Below are positions 6,556 to 6,556 of a stretch of DNA of 6,556 bases, piece after piece. Location: assembly GCA_030590275.1 (NCBI GenBank), contig JAUUYV010000105.1, positions 1-6,556 on the forward strand, in the 5' to 3' direction. The first letter of the stretch is position 1. Each line of letters begins with the position of its first letter. The notes beneath the pieces were generated by a model. That model made no database searches and had not been told where the DNA came from. It worked only from the letters and a program-made list of their open reading frames with translations. A program made the position numbers and the translations under genes. Origin of the DNA: Porticoccaceae bacterium (GTDB lineage: Bacteria; Pseudomonadota; Gammaproteobacteria; Pseudomonadales; Porticoccaceae).

Positions 6556-6556
6556 G

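Overview
The window reads as an ordinary chromosomal segment of a gammaproteobacterium. The strongest pointer is the divergent ygfZ / sdhE-ygfX arrangement, which is the gene order known from enteric and related Gammaproteobacteria. A RecQ helicase close to the E. coli protein across its first 600 or so residues agrees with this. Base composition is roughly balanced. The deeper lineage cannot be fixed by eye; a free-living, possibly marine, group would fit but is only a guess.

Layout from left to right. (1) Bases 1-132, + strand: the last 43 codons of a glyoxalase I (gloA). (2) Bases 165-1786, - strand: ygfZ, a folate-binding Fe-S maintenance protein, followed by a small three-helix membrane protein whose ATG overlaps the ygfZ stop codon by one base. 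(3) Bases 1895-2621, + strand: sdhE and ygfX, overlapping by 20 bases and divergent from ygfZ across a 108-bp promoter region. (4) Bases 2704-4875, - strand: recQ, with an additional C-terminal helix-turn-helix-like domain absent from the E. coli enzyme. (5) Bases 4979-5485, - strand: an unidentified 168-residue protein with one N-terminal membrane helix. (6) Bases 5569-6555, - strand: a metallophosphoesterase of the purple/tartrate-resistant acid phosphatase type, whose start lies beyond the right edge.

Functionally, the centre is a housekeeping cluster. SdhE helps flavinylate and assemble succinate dehydrogenase, YgfX is its membrane-bound neighbour, and YgfZ supports Fe-S enzymes including succinate dehydrogenase, so three adjacent genes converge on respiratory complex maturation. 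GloA (methylglyoxal detoxification), RecQ (recombination and repair) and the phosphatase have no evident link to it. I find no mobile element, RNA gene, CRISPR array, defence system or other clearly new system.

The most unusual feature is a perfect 12-bp minisatellite (five identical copies plus diverged flanking copies) inside ygfZ, encoding a His/Ser/Glu/Asn run. Also worth a look are the RecQ C-terminal extension, two palindromes in the 83-bp gap between the phosphatase and the unidentified gene, and the ygfZ-membrane protein coupling.
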